DNA of 64,000 nucleotides from Tropicibacter sp. Alg240-R139 (GCF_900537075.1 NZ_UNRA01000001.1:124001-188000), one strand, 5' to 3'. Shown: positions 9,069 through 18,527, numbered from the stretch's first letter. Made by a program: numbers and translations. Notes: a model not told the origin generated them from the sequence alone.

Positions 9069-9598
9069 CGTACGATCGTCCCCGTGCGGCGAATTTTGCG
9101 TTGCAACTGCATCAGACCATAAAGCAGCGCCTCGGCCGTCGGCGGACAGCCAGGGACATAGATGTCCACCGGCACGATCCGGTCACAACCACGCACCACC
9201 GAATAGGAGTAGTGGTAGTACCCGCCCCCATTTGCGCAGGATCCCATTGAGATCACATAGCGCGGCTCGGGCATCTGGTCGTAAACCTTGCGCAGCGCGG
9301 GCGCCATCTTGTTGGTCAGCGTGCCTGCCACAATCATCACGTCCGACTGACGCGGCGAGGCGCGCGGGGCGATCCCGAAGCGTTCCGCATCATAGCGCGG
9401 CATCGAGGTGTGCATCATCTCAACCGCGCAACAAGCCAGACCGAATGTCATCCAGTGCAGCGAGCCGGTGCGGGCCCAGTTGATGATATCCTCGGTCGAG
9501 GTCAGCAGAAACCCCTTGTCCTGAAGCTCGGCATTCAGGGCCTGGGTCGCGACTTCTTTGTCGACGCCCGCCGTGTTGGCTCCGGTCATCACTCCCAT
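9065..9598 (-). CDS. nuoB: NADH-quinone oxidoreductase subunit B (N2 cluster)
   Basis: This subunit carries the N2 [4Fe-4S] cluster next to the quinone site. The ligands are visible as the tandem Cys in [19 protein letters not shown], then [17 protein letters not shown] and [16 protein letters not shown]. The start is uncertain between the ATG at 9598 ([11 protein letters not shown]) and that at 9589 (MTGANTAG), which overlaps the nuoA TGA. I keep the longer form, and either gives a normal product of ~174-177 residues. The ORF start further up at 9619 would extend deep into nuoA and is unlikely. Confidence 0.97.
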   Translation of the reverse strand: MGVMTGANTAGVDKEVATQALNAELQDKGFLLTSTEDIINWARTGSLHWMTFGLACCAVEMMHTSMPRYDAERFGIAPRASPRQSDVMIVAGTLTNKMAPALRKVYDQMPEPRYVISMGSCANGGGYYHYSYSVVRGCDRIVPVDIYVPGCPPTAEALLYGLMQLQRKIRRTGTIVR

Positions 9599-9954
9599 TC
9601 CAGGGCCCCCTTCTTCCACTCATAGGCAAAGCCGATGGTCAGAACGCCTAGAAACACGATCATCGACCAGAACCCGACATCGCTGATGTCCTTAAAGCCG
9701 ACAGCCCAAGGGAACAGGAATGCAATTTCCAGATCAAAGATGATGAAAAGAATTGCGACCAGGTAAAACCGGACGTCAAATTTCATACGCGCGTCATCGA
9801 AGGCGTTGAAACCGCATTCGTAGGCACTTACCTTTTCAGGGTCCGGGTTGCGCACGGCCAGGATCACCGCAGCCAGAATCAAAACGATGCCAAGGCCGAC
9901 AGCGACGGCCAGAAACACCAGAATCGGGAGATACTCCCGCAACAGCTCTTCCAC
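9589..9954 (-). CDS. nuoA: NADH-quinone oxidoreductase subunit A (GTG start)
   Basis: A 121-residue membrane subunit with three helices. It contains the conserved segment [22 protein letters not shown] in the loop that bears the key Cys and [13 protein letters not shown] in helix 2. The GTG at 9954 is preceded by AAAGGAG seven bases away and gives the usual family length, so I choose it over the farther ATG at 9981. This is the first gene of the nuo operon; a promoter is expected in the ~370 bases upstream. Confidence 0.97.
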   Translation of the reverse strand: MEELLREYLPILVFLAVAVGLGIVLILAAVILAVRNPDPEKVSAYECGFNAFDDARMKFDVRFYLVAILFIIFDLEIAFLFPWAVGFKDISDVGFWSMIVFLGVLTIGFAYEWKKGALEWE

Positions 9955-10324
9955 GAGTGGCTCCTTTCCTGCGCACCACATTTTGGCGCGCCGTCAATTG
10001 GCGTGTTGACTGGACATTCTCTACCTGTGCGGCACCAGAGCGTCAACCAAAGCGAGGCCGCGAAACCCTGTCGAATTGCCGCAAACGAAAATTGGGTGAA
10101 TTAGGTATTTACCCGCATTTTGCCGCCGGAACAGGCTTAACTTGGCCTTTCCGGCGTGGAAGAGGGGAAAAGCGGCAATCTTTCGGCAGATTGCCGTGAT
10201 CAGAAGGGTTTAGCGAATTTTGCGGCCGCGCCCATTGGTATGGCCCCACGGTAGCGTCCTGGCAGCTAAACTTTATGTGATTCCCTCAGCCCCCCAAAAG
10301 ACTAGGGCCAGATTCATCTTTTCT
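9955..10324. other. Non-coding gap between nuoA and the liu cluster
   Basis: About 370 bases without a supportable gene. It must hold the nuo promoter (see the candidate at 10018-10046) and the 3' end of the methylglutaconyl-CoA hydratase transcript does not reach it, because that gene is read away from it toward lower coordinates and stops at 10325. ORFs on the plus strand here have no recognisable product or ribosome site. Confidence 0.6.
10018..10046 (-). promoter_or_regulatory. Candidate promoter for the nuo operon
   Basis: On the minus strand, TTGACG (10046-10041) is followed after 17 bases by TAGAGA (10023-10018), about 64 bases before the nuoA GTG. The -35 is good and the -10 is poor, so this is only a candidate. 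Between it and nuoA there is an inverted repeat GTCAA-N8-TTGAC (9993-10010). Confidence 0.35.
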
Positions 10325-11104
10325 TCACACCCAGTTGGGTTTGCGCTTGGCAAAGAACGCCCCTATCCCTTCGGCTGCCTCATCGGTTTCCCACCGCTCA
10401 ACCAGCGACTGGATCGTGGAGTCGATCACCGCATCATCAATGCGCGGACCCAGCTCTCGGGTTAGTTGTTTGGCCGCGGCCACTGCACCGGGGGCACAGC
10501 TAAGATAGGGGGTTACCTCGGCCTCGACAGTAGCCGCCAGTTCTTCCGCAGGCACCACCTTGGCCAGAAGACCCAGTTCAACCGCCTCGACCGCGCCAAA
10601 GACGCGCCCCGACATGAACACCCGTCGCGCCCGTGCTTCCCCCATGCGCGAGATGACATAAGGCCCAATCGTCGCCGGAATGATCCCCAACCGCGTTTCG
10701 GTCAAACCCATCTTGAGCGTATCGACCCCAATAGCAATGTCACAGACCGACGCCATCCCGACACCACCGCCAAATGCATTGCCTTGCAGCGCCCCGATCA
10801 GCGGTTTCGGCAGGGTGTTAAGCGCCTGCAGCATCTCGGCCAGTTTGCGCGCCTCGACAAAGCGGGTCAGTGAATCCGCAGCCATCTGAGCCTGCATCCA
10901 GGCCAGATCGCCGCCCGCGCAGAACGATTTGCCCGCCCCCGTCAGCACAACAACCCGCACGGCATCATCTGCCGCCAGCTGTCCTGCCGCCTGCGTCAAC
11001 TCGGCCAGCATCTGCGCCGACATCGCGTTGTGCTTGTCCACCCGGTTCAGGGTCAGCGTCGCAACGCCGCGTGCGTCGGTCGAAAGGTCGATGGTCTCAA
11101 ACAT
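10325..11104 (-). CDS. liuC: Enoyl-CoA hydratase/isomerase family, probable methylglutaconyl-CoA hydratase
   Basis: A 259-residue crotonase-fold protein. AGKSFCAGGDLAWMQ and the oxyanion-hole segment GNAFGGGVGMASVCDI are visible, and the DLAWM variant is typical of the LiuC type. In leucine breakdown it hydrates 3-methylglutaconyl-CoA to HMG-CoA, which fits the neighbouring HMG-CoA lyase and methylcrotonyl-CoA carboxylase. The ATG at 11104 has AGGAG eight bases upstream; the TTG at 11110 is the alternative. It begins two bases after the stop of the kinase gene. The substrate is inferred from context. Confidence 0.88.
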   Translation of the reverse strand: MFETIDLSTDARGVATLTLNRVDKHNAMSAQMLAELTQAAGQLAADDAVRVVVLTGAGKSFCAGGDLAWMQAQMAADSLTRFVEARKLAEMLQALNTLPKPLIGALQGNAFGGGVGMASVCDIAIGVDTLKMGLTETRLGIIPATIGPYVISRMGEARARRVFMSGRVFGAVEAVELGLLAKVVPAEELAATVEAEVTPYLSCAPGAVAAAKQLTRELGPRIDDAVIDSTIQSLVERWETDEAAEGIGAFFAKRKPNWV

Positions 11105-11106
11105 GC

Positions 11107-11628
11107 TCAAGTCTCCTGTTTCGCCGCCTCAAGGGCCCGGCTCAATCTTTCAACGGCGGCTTCGACCGAGGTCAGGCCTGTGTCCAATGTCACATCCGCA
11201 TCCGTCATCGGCTCATACGTGCGGTCCAGCACCGCTTGCCAGTCGGGACCGACCCAGCCCGGCAGATCGACCTGCCGCGTTTCGATCCTGCTACGATGCG
11301 CATCCTGATCCGAGCATGTCAGCTCAACCGTGATCAAACGGGCACCCGTATCTTCCGCCACCGCCCGCCATGCCGTGCGTGTCAGCGCGATGGGGTTCAC
11401 ACAGTCCGCGATGACGTCGAACCCCTGGCGCAAGGCCCCTCTCGCCACAGCTTGCGCCGCGGCATACCCCCCATCGGCCAGATCATCCGTCACCATGTGA
11501 GAGGCCTTCATCGCCACCTCGATCTGATCAATCCACAGCCACAGCGCGCCAGTGCCGTCGGCCACCTGTTTGGCAATCGTGGATTTGCCCACGCCGGGCA
11601 AGCCGGTAAAAGACACCAGAACCGGCAT
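11107..11628 (-). CDS. P-loop kinase-like protein inside the leucine-degradation operon
   Basis: A 173-residue protein with a Walker A motif GLPGVGKST at residues 9-17, followed by a segment LWLWIDQIEVAMK and a later DVIADCVNP strand in the style of Zeta/AAA_33-type or gluconate-kinase-like small-molecule kinases. An Arg-rich lid (DAHRSRIETRQ) follows. It sits between HMG-CoA lyase and the hydratase with a 2-base gap to the next gene and zero bases to the previous one, so it is firmly within the operon. No kinase step exists in the known leucine pathway, so its substrate is open. Confidence 0.8.
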   Translation of the reverse strand: MPVLVSFTGLPGVGKSTIAKQVADGTGALWLWIDQIEVAMKASHMVTDDLADGGYAAAQAVARGALRQGFDVIADCVNPIALTRTAWRAVAEDTGARLITVELTCSDQDAHRSRIETRQVDLPGWVGPDWQAVLDRTYEPMTDADVTLDTGLTSVEAAVERLSRALEAAKQET

Positions 11629-12483
11629 TCACCCTGTCCGCATCGCGCGCGCCATCTGCGCCGCCTCGCCCAGCACAGCCATATCCAAACCGGTTTCATA
11701 GCCTTGGCCCGTCAAATGGTTCACCACAGCCTCGGTCGCCACATTGCCCGCAGCGCCCGGCGCATAGGGGCAGCCGCCCAAGCCACCAACGGCGGCGTCA
11801 AACACGCGCAGGCCGAGCTCCAGCGAGGCATCGATGTTGATCAATGCCCGACCAGCAGTGTCATGATAATGTCCGGCAAGCTTTTCGGCAGGCACCCTAT
11901 TCAGCACCGCTCCCAGCATCGCAGCGATGCTCTCGGGCGTACCTTGCCCGATGGTATCCCCCAGCGAGACTTCATAGCAGCCCAGATCCAGCAACCGCCC
12001 GGCAACCTCGGCCACCTGCCCCGGCGGGGTCGGTCCGTCAAACGGACAGTCAGTCACGCACGAGACATAGCCCCGCACCGGCAGGCCGACCTCGCGTGCG
12101 GCCTTAAGGATCGGCACAAACCGCTCGATACTCTCGGCAATCGTGGCGTTGATATTGGCCTTGGAAAATCCTTCAGAGGCAGAGGCAAAGACCGCAATCT
12201 CATCCGCTTTGGCCGCCACCGCGTCCTGATATCCGCGCAGGTTGGGCGTCAGCGCCGCATAACTCACACCATCCGCGCGGGTGATGCCCCCCAGAACCTC
12301 GTCCGAGCCTGCCATCTGCGGCACCCATTTAGGCGAGACGAAACTGGCCACCTCGATCCGGCGAAAGCCCGCACGGCTGAGGCAATCGACAAGCGCGATC
12401 TTCTCGGCCACCGGAATCTCGCGTTTCTCGTTCTGCAGACCGTCTCGCGGACCCATCTCGAATATCTCGACCCGGTCACCCAT
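11629..12483 (-). CDS. mvaB: Hydroxymethylglutaryl-CoA lyase
   Basis: A 284-residue TIM-barrel enzyme of the HMGL-like family that splits HMG-CoA into acetoacetate and acetyl-CoA, the last step of leucine catabolism. The start VEIFEMGPRDGLQNEK gives the metal-binding Asp and catalytic Arg of the family, HYHDTAGRALINI gives the metal-binding His residues, and GGLGGCPYAPGAAGNVATE gives the active-site Cys loop. Its stop abuts the start of the kinase gene. It is intact and of normal length. Confidence 0.95.
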   Translation of the reverse strand: MGDRVEIFEMGPRDGLQNEKREIPVAEKIALVDCLSRAGFRRIEVASFVSPKWVPQMAGSDEVLGGITRADGVSYAALTPNLRGYQDAVAAKADEIAVFASASEGFSKANINATIAESIERFVPILKAAREVGLPVRGYVSCVTDCPFDGPTPPGQVAEVAGRLLDLGCYEVSLGDTIGQGTPESIAAMLGAVLNRVPAEKLAGHYHDTAGRALINIDASLELGLRVFDAAVGGLGGCPYAPGAAGNVATEAVVNHLTGQGYETGLDMAVLGEAAQMARAMRTG

Positions 12484-12555
12484 GGCGCGAATCCCCTGCT
12501 TCTTTTGGTTTCAAATACGGAAATACCACCGCCCACACCGCGCAGTGGCCCCGGC
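12484..12555 (-). repeat. Divergent copy of a dispersed intergenic element
   Basis: The short gap between the carboxylase alpha gene and HMG-CoA lyase reads, on the minus strand, a GC-rich start followed by GGTATTTCCGTATTTGAAAC and CAAAAGAAG. This resembles the tail of the hairpin elements at 14521, 28805, 41325 and 59465, but the hairpin is poorly kept. It is probably a degenerate member. Confidence 0.35.
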
Positions 12556-14493
12556 TTATTCCTCTTCCAGTCGAACCAGAGCGGCCCCGGCTTCGACCTG
12601 AGTGCCCGCTTCGGTCAGAACCTCGGCCACTATCCCGTCTCGCGCCGCCAGCAAAGAATGTTCCATCTTCATCGCTTCCAGAATGGCCAAACGGTCGCCT
12701 TCGCTCACCGCCTGCCCTGTTTTGGCAAAAACCGCTTTGACCAGGCCAGGCATCGGTGCTTCGATCACATTGCCATCGCCCATAGCACCCGCATCGCGAT
12801 CAAGTGGATCCGTCACAGTGAACCGATAGCCGTTTCCCCAAAACACCGTAAGTTCGTTTCCAACATGGGAAACCCGCGCTTGAACTTTGGTGGCATCCAC
12901 CCACCAGATGCCGTCGCGGCGGCTGACTTGATGTGTCATGTTTGGCAGCGTCACGGTGAAACTATCTGGCCCACCAGCCAGAACACGCGCTTCAAATACC
13001 TCGTCATGATGGGTTAGTGTCACGTCCCAGCCAAGCGACCCCCAAAGGGTGAAACCTCCGCCCGCGCCCGCGCCGTCCTGCAACCCCAAAGCCGTCAACG
13101 CAGCAATGGACCGGGCTTTTGTGCAGGCAACCGGGGCTGGAGTCAGGGCCTCAAGCTCGCGGTCAATCAACCCAGTATCCATTTGACCCGCGACAAAATT
13201 CGGCTGAGCCGACAACACGCTCAGGAACGACACGTTGGTCACCGTTCCGCCCACATCGGTCCACCGAAGGGCACGCTCCAGTTTGCGCAAAGCCGCGCCA
13301 CGCGTCGGGCCAAAAACGGTCACCTTGGCGATCATCGGGTCGTACCAGGGGCTGATCGTGTCGCCACACCTCACCCCACTGTCGATCCGAGCATCATCGG
13401 GGAATTCGAGATGCGTCAAGGTGCCGGTGGCGGGCAGGAAGCCCTTGGGCACGTCCTCGGCATAAATCCGGGCCTCAAACGCGTGCCCTTTGAAACTCAG
13501 ATCAGATTGTTGGGCAGGCAAGGGTTCCCCCGATGCTACCCGCAACTGCCATTCCACCAGATCAACGCCAGTGATTTCCTCGGTGACGGGATGTTCCACT
13601 TGCAGGCGCGTGTTCATCTCCATGAACCAGAACCGATCTGTGCGCAGCCCGTCTGAGCCGTCGACGATAAATTCCACCGTACCAGCACCTGAATACCCGA
13701 TAGCTTCGGCCGCAAGCACGCCCGCCTGCCCCATGGCCTCGCGCATTTCTGCTGTCATACCCGGCGCAGGCGCTTCTTCGATCACTTTCTGGTGTCGCCG
13801 TTGCAGCGAGCAATCCCGTTCAAAAAGATGCACCGCATGAGTGCCGTCACCAAAAACCTGCACCTCGATATGGCGCGGCTTTTGCACGAACTTCTCAATC
13901 AGCACATCCGGATTTCCGAACGCGGTGGTCGCCTCGCCTTGCGCACTCTCAAGCGCTTCTGCAAACTTGGTAGGATCTTCGACCAGTCGCATACCTTTGC
14001 CGCCGCCGCCCGCTACAGCCTTGATCAGCACCGGATAGCCGATCTGACCAGCCTGCTCTGCCAGGAACTCAGGCTCTTGATTGGCACCGTGATAACCAGG
14101 GACCACCGGAACGCCGGCTTCTTCCATCAGTACCTTGGCCGCGTCCTTGAGCCCCATGGCCCGGATCGCTTTGGCAGAGGGTCCGATGAATTTTAGGCCA
14201 ACGGCCTGAACCGCCTCAACGAAGTCCGGGTTCTCGGACAGAAAGCCATACCCCGGATGGATCGCTTGCGCGCCAGTGTCGAGCGCGGCCTGGATGATCA
14301 CGTCACCTCTTAGATAGCTGTCCGCCGGAGCAGGCCCGCCAATGTGCACGGCCCGGTCCGCTTTCTCGACATGTTTCGCGCCCGCATCTGCATCGGAATA
14401 GACGGCCACCGTTTTGACCCCCATAGAGCGGGCCGTGTCCATGACACGGCAGGCGATTTCACCACGGTTTGCAATCAGAATTGTATCAAACAT
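12556..14493 (-). CDS. liuD: Methylcrotonyl-CoA carboxylase biotin-containing (alpha) subunit
   Basis: A 645-residue biotin carboxylase/biotin-carrier protein. The N-terminal FDTILIANRGEIACRVMDTA, the ATP-grasp loop AVAGGGGKGMRLVED and EMNTRLQVEHPVTEE define biotin carboxylase. The C-terminal ILEAMKMEHSLLA holds the biotinyl Lys at about residue 610. With the beta subunit downstream in the same cluster it carboxylates 3-methylcrotonyl-CoA. Propionyl-CoA carboxylase is the close alternative, but HMG-CoA lyase and isovaleryl-CoA dehydrogenase nearby decide for the leucine pathway. Confidence 0.92.
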   Translation of the reverse strand: MFDTILIANRGEIACRVMDTARSMGVKTVAVYSDADAGAKHVEKADRAVHIGGPAPADSYLRGDVIIQAALDTGAQAIHPGYGFLSENPDFVEAVQAVGLKFIGPSAKAIRAMGLKDAAKVLMEEAGVPVVPGYHGANQEPEFLAEQAGQIGYPVLIKAVAGGGGKGMRLVEDPTKFAEALESAQGEATTAFGNPDVLIEKFVQKPRHIEVQVFGDGTHAVHLFERDCSLQRRHQKVIEEAPAPGMTAEMREAMGQAGVLAAEAIGYSGAGTVEFIVDGSDGLRTDRFWFMEMNTRLQVEHPVTEEITGVDLVEWQLRVASGEPLPAQQSDLSFKGHAFEARIYAEDVPKGFLPATGTLTHLEFPDDARIDSGVRCGDTISPWYDPMIAKVTVFGPTRGAALRKLERALRWTDVGGTVTNVSFLSVLSAQPNFVAGQMDTGLIDRELEALTPAPVACTKARSIAALTALGLQDGAGAGGGFTLWGSLGWDVTLTHHDEVFEARVLAGGPDSFTVTLPNMTHQVSRRDGIWWVDATKVQARVSHVGNELTVFWGNGYRFTVTDPLDRDAGAMGDGNVIEAPMPGLVKAVFAKTGQAVSEGDRLAILEAMKMEHSLLAARDGIVAEVLTEAGTQVEAGAALVRLEEE

Positions 14494-14520
14494 GGGGTTG
14501 GTCCTTTGTTTCAGACGTCG

Positions 14521-14574
14521 GACCGGGGGCTATCTGCCCCCGGACCCCCGAGGATATTTTAAGCAAGAAGAAGA
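14521..14574 (+). repeat. Dispersed hairpin element between carboxylase genes
   Basis: On the plus strand a perfect GC-rich hairpin (CCGGGGGC / GCCCCCGG around 14532-14552) is followed by ACCCCCGAGGATATTTTAAG and CAAGAAGAAG. The same hairpin-plus-tail layout occurs at 28805, 41325 and 59465. Here it lies in the short gap between mccA-type and mccB-type genes, in the opposite orientation to transcription. Confidence 0.6.
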
Positions 14575-16179
14575 TCACATCCGGAACACGCCAAAGCGTG
14601 TCTCTTCAATCGGTGCGTTCAAAGCTGCACTCAGAGACAAGGCCAGAACATCACGCGATTTGCGCGGGTCGATGATACCGTCGTCCCATAGGCGCGCCGA
14701 GGCATAGAGCGGATGGCTTTGTTCCTCAAACATCTCAATGGTGGGGCGTTTGAATTCGGCCTCTTCTTCGGCGGACCAGCTATCGCCCCGGCGTTCGATG
14801 GCGTCGCGTTTGACCGTTGCCAGCACGCCCGCCGCCTGTTCGCCGCCCATGACTGAGATACGTGAGTTGGGCCAAGTCCACAGGAACCGCGGCTGATAGG
14901 CGCGACCCGCCATGCCGTAGTTACCCGCGCCAAACGAACCGCCGACCAGCATGGTGATCTTAGGCACATTGGTCGAGGCCACCGCCGTCACCATCTTGGC
15001 CCCATGCCGCGCGATACCTTCGTTTTCGTATTTTCGGCCCACCATGAAGCCGGTGATGTTTTGCAGGAAGACCAGAGGGATCTTGCGCTGCGAACACAGC
15101 TCCACGAAATGCGCGCCCTTCTGCGCCGCCTCAGAGAATAGCACGCCGTTGTTGGCGATGATGCCGACGGGGCACCCTTTGACGTGCGCAAACCCGGTCA
15201 CCAGAGTCTCGCCAAAGCGCGGCTTGAACTCATCAAACCGCGAGCCATCGACCAGCCGCGCAATCACTTCGCGGATGTCATAGGGCGTGCGCAAATCGCC
15301 CGGTACCACGCCCAGGATCTCTTCGGGATCATAAGCGGGCTCTTCTGGATTGGCCCAGTTCACCGTCAGCGGCTTGGTGATGTTGAGCGACAGCACCGCA
15401 CGCCGCGCCAGCGCCAGAGCATGCGCATCATCCTCGGCCAGGTAATCGGCGACACCCGACAGGCGCGTATGCACGTCACCGCCCCCCAGATCCTCGGCAC
15501 TCACCACCTCGCCCGTCGCGGCCTTGACCAGCGGCGGACCGGCCAGAAAGATGGTGCCCTGTTCACGCACAATGATGGTGACATCCGACATAGCAGGTAC
15601 GTAAGCGCCGCCCGCCGTGCACGATCCCATGACCACCGCGATCTGAGGGATGCCCTTGGACGACATGCGCGCCTGATTATAAAAGATGCGGCCAAAGTGA
15701 TCGCGGTCCGGGAACACCTCATCCTGTTGCGGCAGGTTGGCCCCACCGCTGTCCACCAGATAGATGCAGGGCAGACGGTTTTCCTCGGCAATCTCTTGCG
15801 CGCGTAGGTGTTTCTTGACCGTCATCGGATAATAAGTGCCGCCCTTCACAGTGGCATCGTTGCAAACCACCATGACTTCTTGCCCGTGCACCCGACCGAT
15901 GCCCGCAACAACACCCGCCGCAGGGGCCGCGTTGTCGTACATGCCATACGCCGCCGTTGCGCCGACCTCCAAGAATGGAGAGCCCGGATCCAGCAGGTTC
16001 GCCACCCTGCGCCGCGGTAACATCTTGCCCCGGCTTTCATGGCGCGTACGGGACTTCTCCCCGCCCCCCAAACGCGCGGCCTCCGCCGCCTCACTAATCT
16101 GCGAGAGCGCCTCCAAGTGCGCCGTGCGGTTCTGTTTGAAGCCGTCCGAGGAAGGCATGGCTTTGGATGTGAGTTTCAT
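14575..16179 (-). CDS. liuB: Methylcrotonyl-CoA carboxylase carboxyltransferase (beta) subunit
   Basis: A 534-residue carboxyltransferase. The crotonase-like N and C domains are clear: [59 protein letters not shown] and [20 protein letters not shown]. It transfers the carboxyl group from biotin to 3-methylcrotonyl-CoA. The ATG at 16179 overlaps by four bases the TGA of the HEPN-like gene (16176-16940), which is unusual because that gene is foreign to the pathway. Length and motifs are normal. Confidence 0.95.
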   Translation of the reverse strand: MKLTSKAMPSSDGFKQNRTAHLEALSQISEAAEAARLGGGEKSRTRHESRGKMLPRRRVANLLDPGSPFLEVGATAAYGMYDNAAPAAGVVAGIGRVHGQEVMVVCNDATVKGGTYYPMTVKKHLRAQEIAEENRLPCIYLVDSGGANLPQQDEVFPDRDHFGRIFYNQARMSSKGIPQIAVVMGSCTAGGAYVPAMSDVTIIVREQGTIFLAGPPLVKAATGEVVSAEDLGGGDVHTRLSGVADYLAEDDAHALALARRAVLSLNITKPLTVNWANPEEPAYDPEEILGVVPGDLRTPYDIREVIARLVDGSRFDEFKPRFGETLVTGFAHVKGCPVGIIANNGVLFSEAAQKGAHFVELCSQRKIPLVFLQNITGFMVGRKYENEGIARHGAKMVTAVASTNVPKITMLVGGSFGAGNYGMAGRAYQPRFLWTWPNSRISVMGGEQAAGVLATVKRDAIERRGDSWSAEEEAEFKRPTIEMFEEQSHPLYASARLWDDGIIDPRKSRDVLALSLSAALNAPIEETRFGVFRM

Positions 16180-16940
16180 TTGCCATTCTCTTTCTGTGTA
16201 AGGAGGGCACCCTTGTTCAACACGGCATCTGTAAGTTCGTTGAACCGCCTAACTAGAGTAGGAGGAGTCGGGGAATGATCCCGAAAACAACGCCACATAA
16301 GCCCGTATGCATGATCTCGATACTTCCGAGCTTTCCAACCGAGAAAAAATTTGGCGTCACGATAGTGAGACTTGAGATCCCAATCTCCACTCTCCTCCCC
16401 TGCTTCGACAATCGTTTCGACCAACGAGTAGGTGTAAATAGAGTTCTCTGTGGTATTCCATCCGTGGACCGTGTTTCCCCGATCCTTGATGGCTTTACCC
16501 ATAATATCGTCAATAAGCTTGAGTTCAGCCTTTAGCCACATAGGCTCAGGCAACCTTAGAATTAGCGCAGCACTTTTTTGATTGTTGAAGTATAACTTGG
16601 TCTTTTCCTTGAAATGATAACATAGGTTTTGAACCAAAAACCACGTCATCTCCAGATGAGACGATTTGGAAATGTCGGTCCCGTGCCAAGGGTATCGTTT
16701 CAACATCTTACACGCCGTAGCTAGTTCTTCAGGCACTCCATTAAACTGCATAAATGCGCCGACCGAGCTGCCTACTCGTTGCTCTAGATTTTTTGCCAAC
16801 AGCTTTGTGTCTGAATGCTCCATTGCCTCGAAGTTACTTTTTTTGCTTCCGGGCAATACAAACTCTGCGCAATCGTTCAAAAAATCGATGGAGTCTTTCT
16901 GAGAAGAAAACTCAGCATATGCGTTTGATGACACGTTCAT
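16176..16940 (-). CDS. Hypothetical protein with HEPN-like R-x4-H motif, inserted in the liu operon
   Basis: A 254-residue, mostly helical protein of no family that I can name with confidence. Residues 154-159 read RGNTVH, followed by GW, which fits the R-x4-6-H motif of HEPN RNases and related helical proteins. The N-terminal half contains [20 protein letters not shown] and [12 protein letters not shown]. The base composition is visibly richer in A/T than its neighbours, and the protein is rich in Lys, Asn and Ser, which points to recent acquisition. It is nevertheless stitched into the operon by four-base overlaps at both ends (start within the acyl-CoA ligase stop, stop within the carboxylase beta start). 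No antitoxin-like gene adjoins it. Toxin, immunity or abortive-infection function is inference only. Confidence 0.6.
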   Translation of the reverse strand: MNVSSNAYAEFSSQKDSIDFLNDCAEFVLPGSKKSNFEAMEHSDTKLLAKNLEQRVGSSVGAFMQFNGVPEELATACKMLKRYPWHGTDISKSSHLEMTWFLVQNLCYHFKEKTKLYFNNQKSAALILRLPEPMWLKAELKLIDDIMGKAIKDRGNTVHGWNTTENSIYTYSLVETIVEAGEESGDWDLKSHYRDAKFFLGWKARKYRDHAYGLMWRCFRDHSPTPPTLVRRFNELTDAVLNKGALLTQKENGK

Positions 16941-18463
16941 TCGATCACCTCTCCAGCAGCCCGTGCCTTCAGCTCTTTCCGAATAACCTTCCCCGTCACT
17001 GTCATTGGCAGCGCATCCAGAAAGGCAATCTCGCGCGGATACGAATACTGTGCGAGCCGGTCCTTGACCCAGGCCTGCAGCTCTTCGGCGCTAACTGCGG
17101 CACCTTCTTTGCACACCACATAGGCCTTGACGATCTCGGTCCGCAAAGGGTCGGGTTTGCCAACGACACCCACCGTTGCAACGGACGGATGGGTCAGCAG
17201 GCAATCCTCGATCTCGGCCGGGCCGATGCGGTATCCAGCAGAGGTGATGACATCATCGTCTCGCCCGACAAAGCGTAGATATTCACCCTCCCACACACCG
17301 CGATCGCCAGTAACCAGCCAATCGCCCCGAAACTTCTGGCTCGTTTCTTGCGGCCGCTTCCAGTATTCCAACAGCATCGAGGCAGACCCACGCCGAACCG
17401 CCACATCGCCCTCTTCTGACGTGGGGTTACCATCCTCGTCGACCACCGCCACCTCATGCCCCGGCACGGGTTGACCAATGCATCCCGGCTGCACCGGGAA
17501 ATCGACGCTACAGGACGAAACCACCATGTTGCATTCGGTCTGGCCATAGAATTCGTTGAACGTCAGCCCAAAGGAGCGTTGGCCCCAAGCGAGCATCTCT
17601 GCGCCCAGGGGCTCTCCACCAGAGGCAACCGAGCGCAGACCGTCGAGCCCCTGCCCAGTCGCCTTGAGCATTCGCAGGGCTGTGGGGGGAAAGAACACGT
17701 TGCGCACACCGCCACGCGCCACGACATCGGCGCAGGCCGCGGGCGTGAATTTGTCCAGACGCGCGGCAACCACCGGAATGCCAAGCGCCAGCCCCGGCAT
17801 CAGCACATCAAACAACCCCCCGATCCATGCCCAGTCCGCTGGCGTCCACAGGCAATCGCCCGGGCGCAGATGGTTGTGGCTGATCGAAACACCCGGCAGA
17901 TGACCCGTCAGCACGCGGTGACCATGCAACGCGCCCTTGGGGGAGCCGGTCGTGCCACTTGTGTAGATCAGCACCGCCGGGTCTTCGGGACCAGTGTCGA
18001 CATAGCTCACCGGCCCACCATCCTGCCCAATCTCAGCCGCCATCAACGGCGTCGCAAGATCACCCAGTACGGCGGCTCCTTCGGCGTCGGTCAGCACCAG
18101 TTTGGCCCCTGCATCCCCAACCCGAGAGGCCAACGCTTCGCGCTTGAACAGCTTAAACAGCGGCACCGAGATCGCGCCAATCTTCCAGATTGCCAGATGG
18201 GCCGCCGCGCACCAGGGCGACTGGCTGAGCAGCACACCCACCCGATCCCCAGGTCGAACCTGAGCCATCAAGGCGCGTGCCAGACCGTCGACCATTTCCG
18301 CCAATTCGTCGAACCGCACGTCGTGACGATCCGCACCGGTCAAGTCGATGATGGCCACCTTATTGGCCTCATGCGACAGACATTGCTGCGCCATGTTCAG
18401 ACGCTCGGGAAGGTCCCAGCTGCCCGCTTGGGTCAACCCCGGAATGCGCTCAGAGAAAGTCAT
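16937..18463 (-). CDS. Acyl-CoA synthetase (AMP-forming) of the leucine/isovalerate cluster
   Basis: A 508-residue ANL-superfamily enzyme that would activate a short or branched acid to its CoA ester. The P-loop VLIYTSGTTGSPKGALHGH, the A5-like FNEFYGQTECNMVV, the hinge region FVGRDDDVITSAGYRIGPAE and the catalytic Lys segment PMTVTGKVIRKELKAR are all present. The ATG at 18463 has an AGGGGGTG site; the ORF extends to 18502. The substrate may be isovalerate, methylcrotonate or acetoacetate, and context cannot separate them. Its stop overlaps the start of the HEPN-like gene. Confidence 0.85.
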   Translation of the reverse strand: MTFSERIPGLTQAGSWDLPERLNMAQQCLSHEANKVAIIDLTGADRHDVRFDELAEMVDGLARALMAQVRPGDRVGVLLSQSPWCAAAHLAIWKIGAISVPLFKLFKREALASRVGDAGAKLVLTDAEGAAVLGDLATPLMAAEIGQDGGPVSYVDTGPEDPAVLIYTSGTTGSPKGALHGHRVLTGHLPGVSISHNHLRPGDCLWTPADWAWIGGLFDVLMPGLALGIPVVAARLDKFTPAACADVVARGGVRNVFFPPTALRMLKATGQGLDGLRSVASGGEPLGAEMLAWGQRSFGLTFNEFYGQTECNMVVSSCSVDFPVQPGCIGQPVPGHEVAVVDEDGNPTSEEGDVAVRRGSASMLLEYWKRPQETSQKFRGDWLVTGDRGVWEGEYLRFVGRDDDVITSAGYRIGPAEIEDCLLTHPSVATVGVVGKPDPLRTEIVKAYVVCKEGAAVSAEELQAWVKDRLAQYSYPREIAFLDALPMTVTGKVIRKELKARAAGEVIE

Positions 18464-18513
18464 GACGCACCCCCTGAAAACCACCTGGAACCGCGACGTC
18501 AACCTGGTGTTTT

Positions 18514-18527
18514 TTGATACATATCAA
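18514..18527 (+). promoter_or_regulatory. FNR/FnrL-type binding site, distal (exact consensus)
   Basis: TTGATACATATCAA matches the FNR consensus TTGAT-N4-ATCAA at every fixed base. It lies 118 bases before the ompW ATG in the gap shared with the divergent acyl-CoA ligase gene, so it could act on either. Confidence 0.7.

Noticed and set aside
9993-10010. GTCAA-N8-TTGAC before nuoA as an FNR site
   Set aside because: The half sites are GTCAA/TTGAC and the spacer is eight bases, whereas FNR needs TTGAT-N4-ATCAA; it does not fit.
10870-13017. 715-codon open frame opposite HMG-CoA lyase and the carboxylase alpha gene
   Set aside because: It runs antisense across several well-identified genes, is rich in Arg, His, Pro and Gln as such shadows are, and lacks a family or ribosome site.
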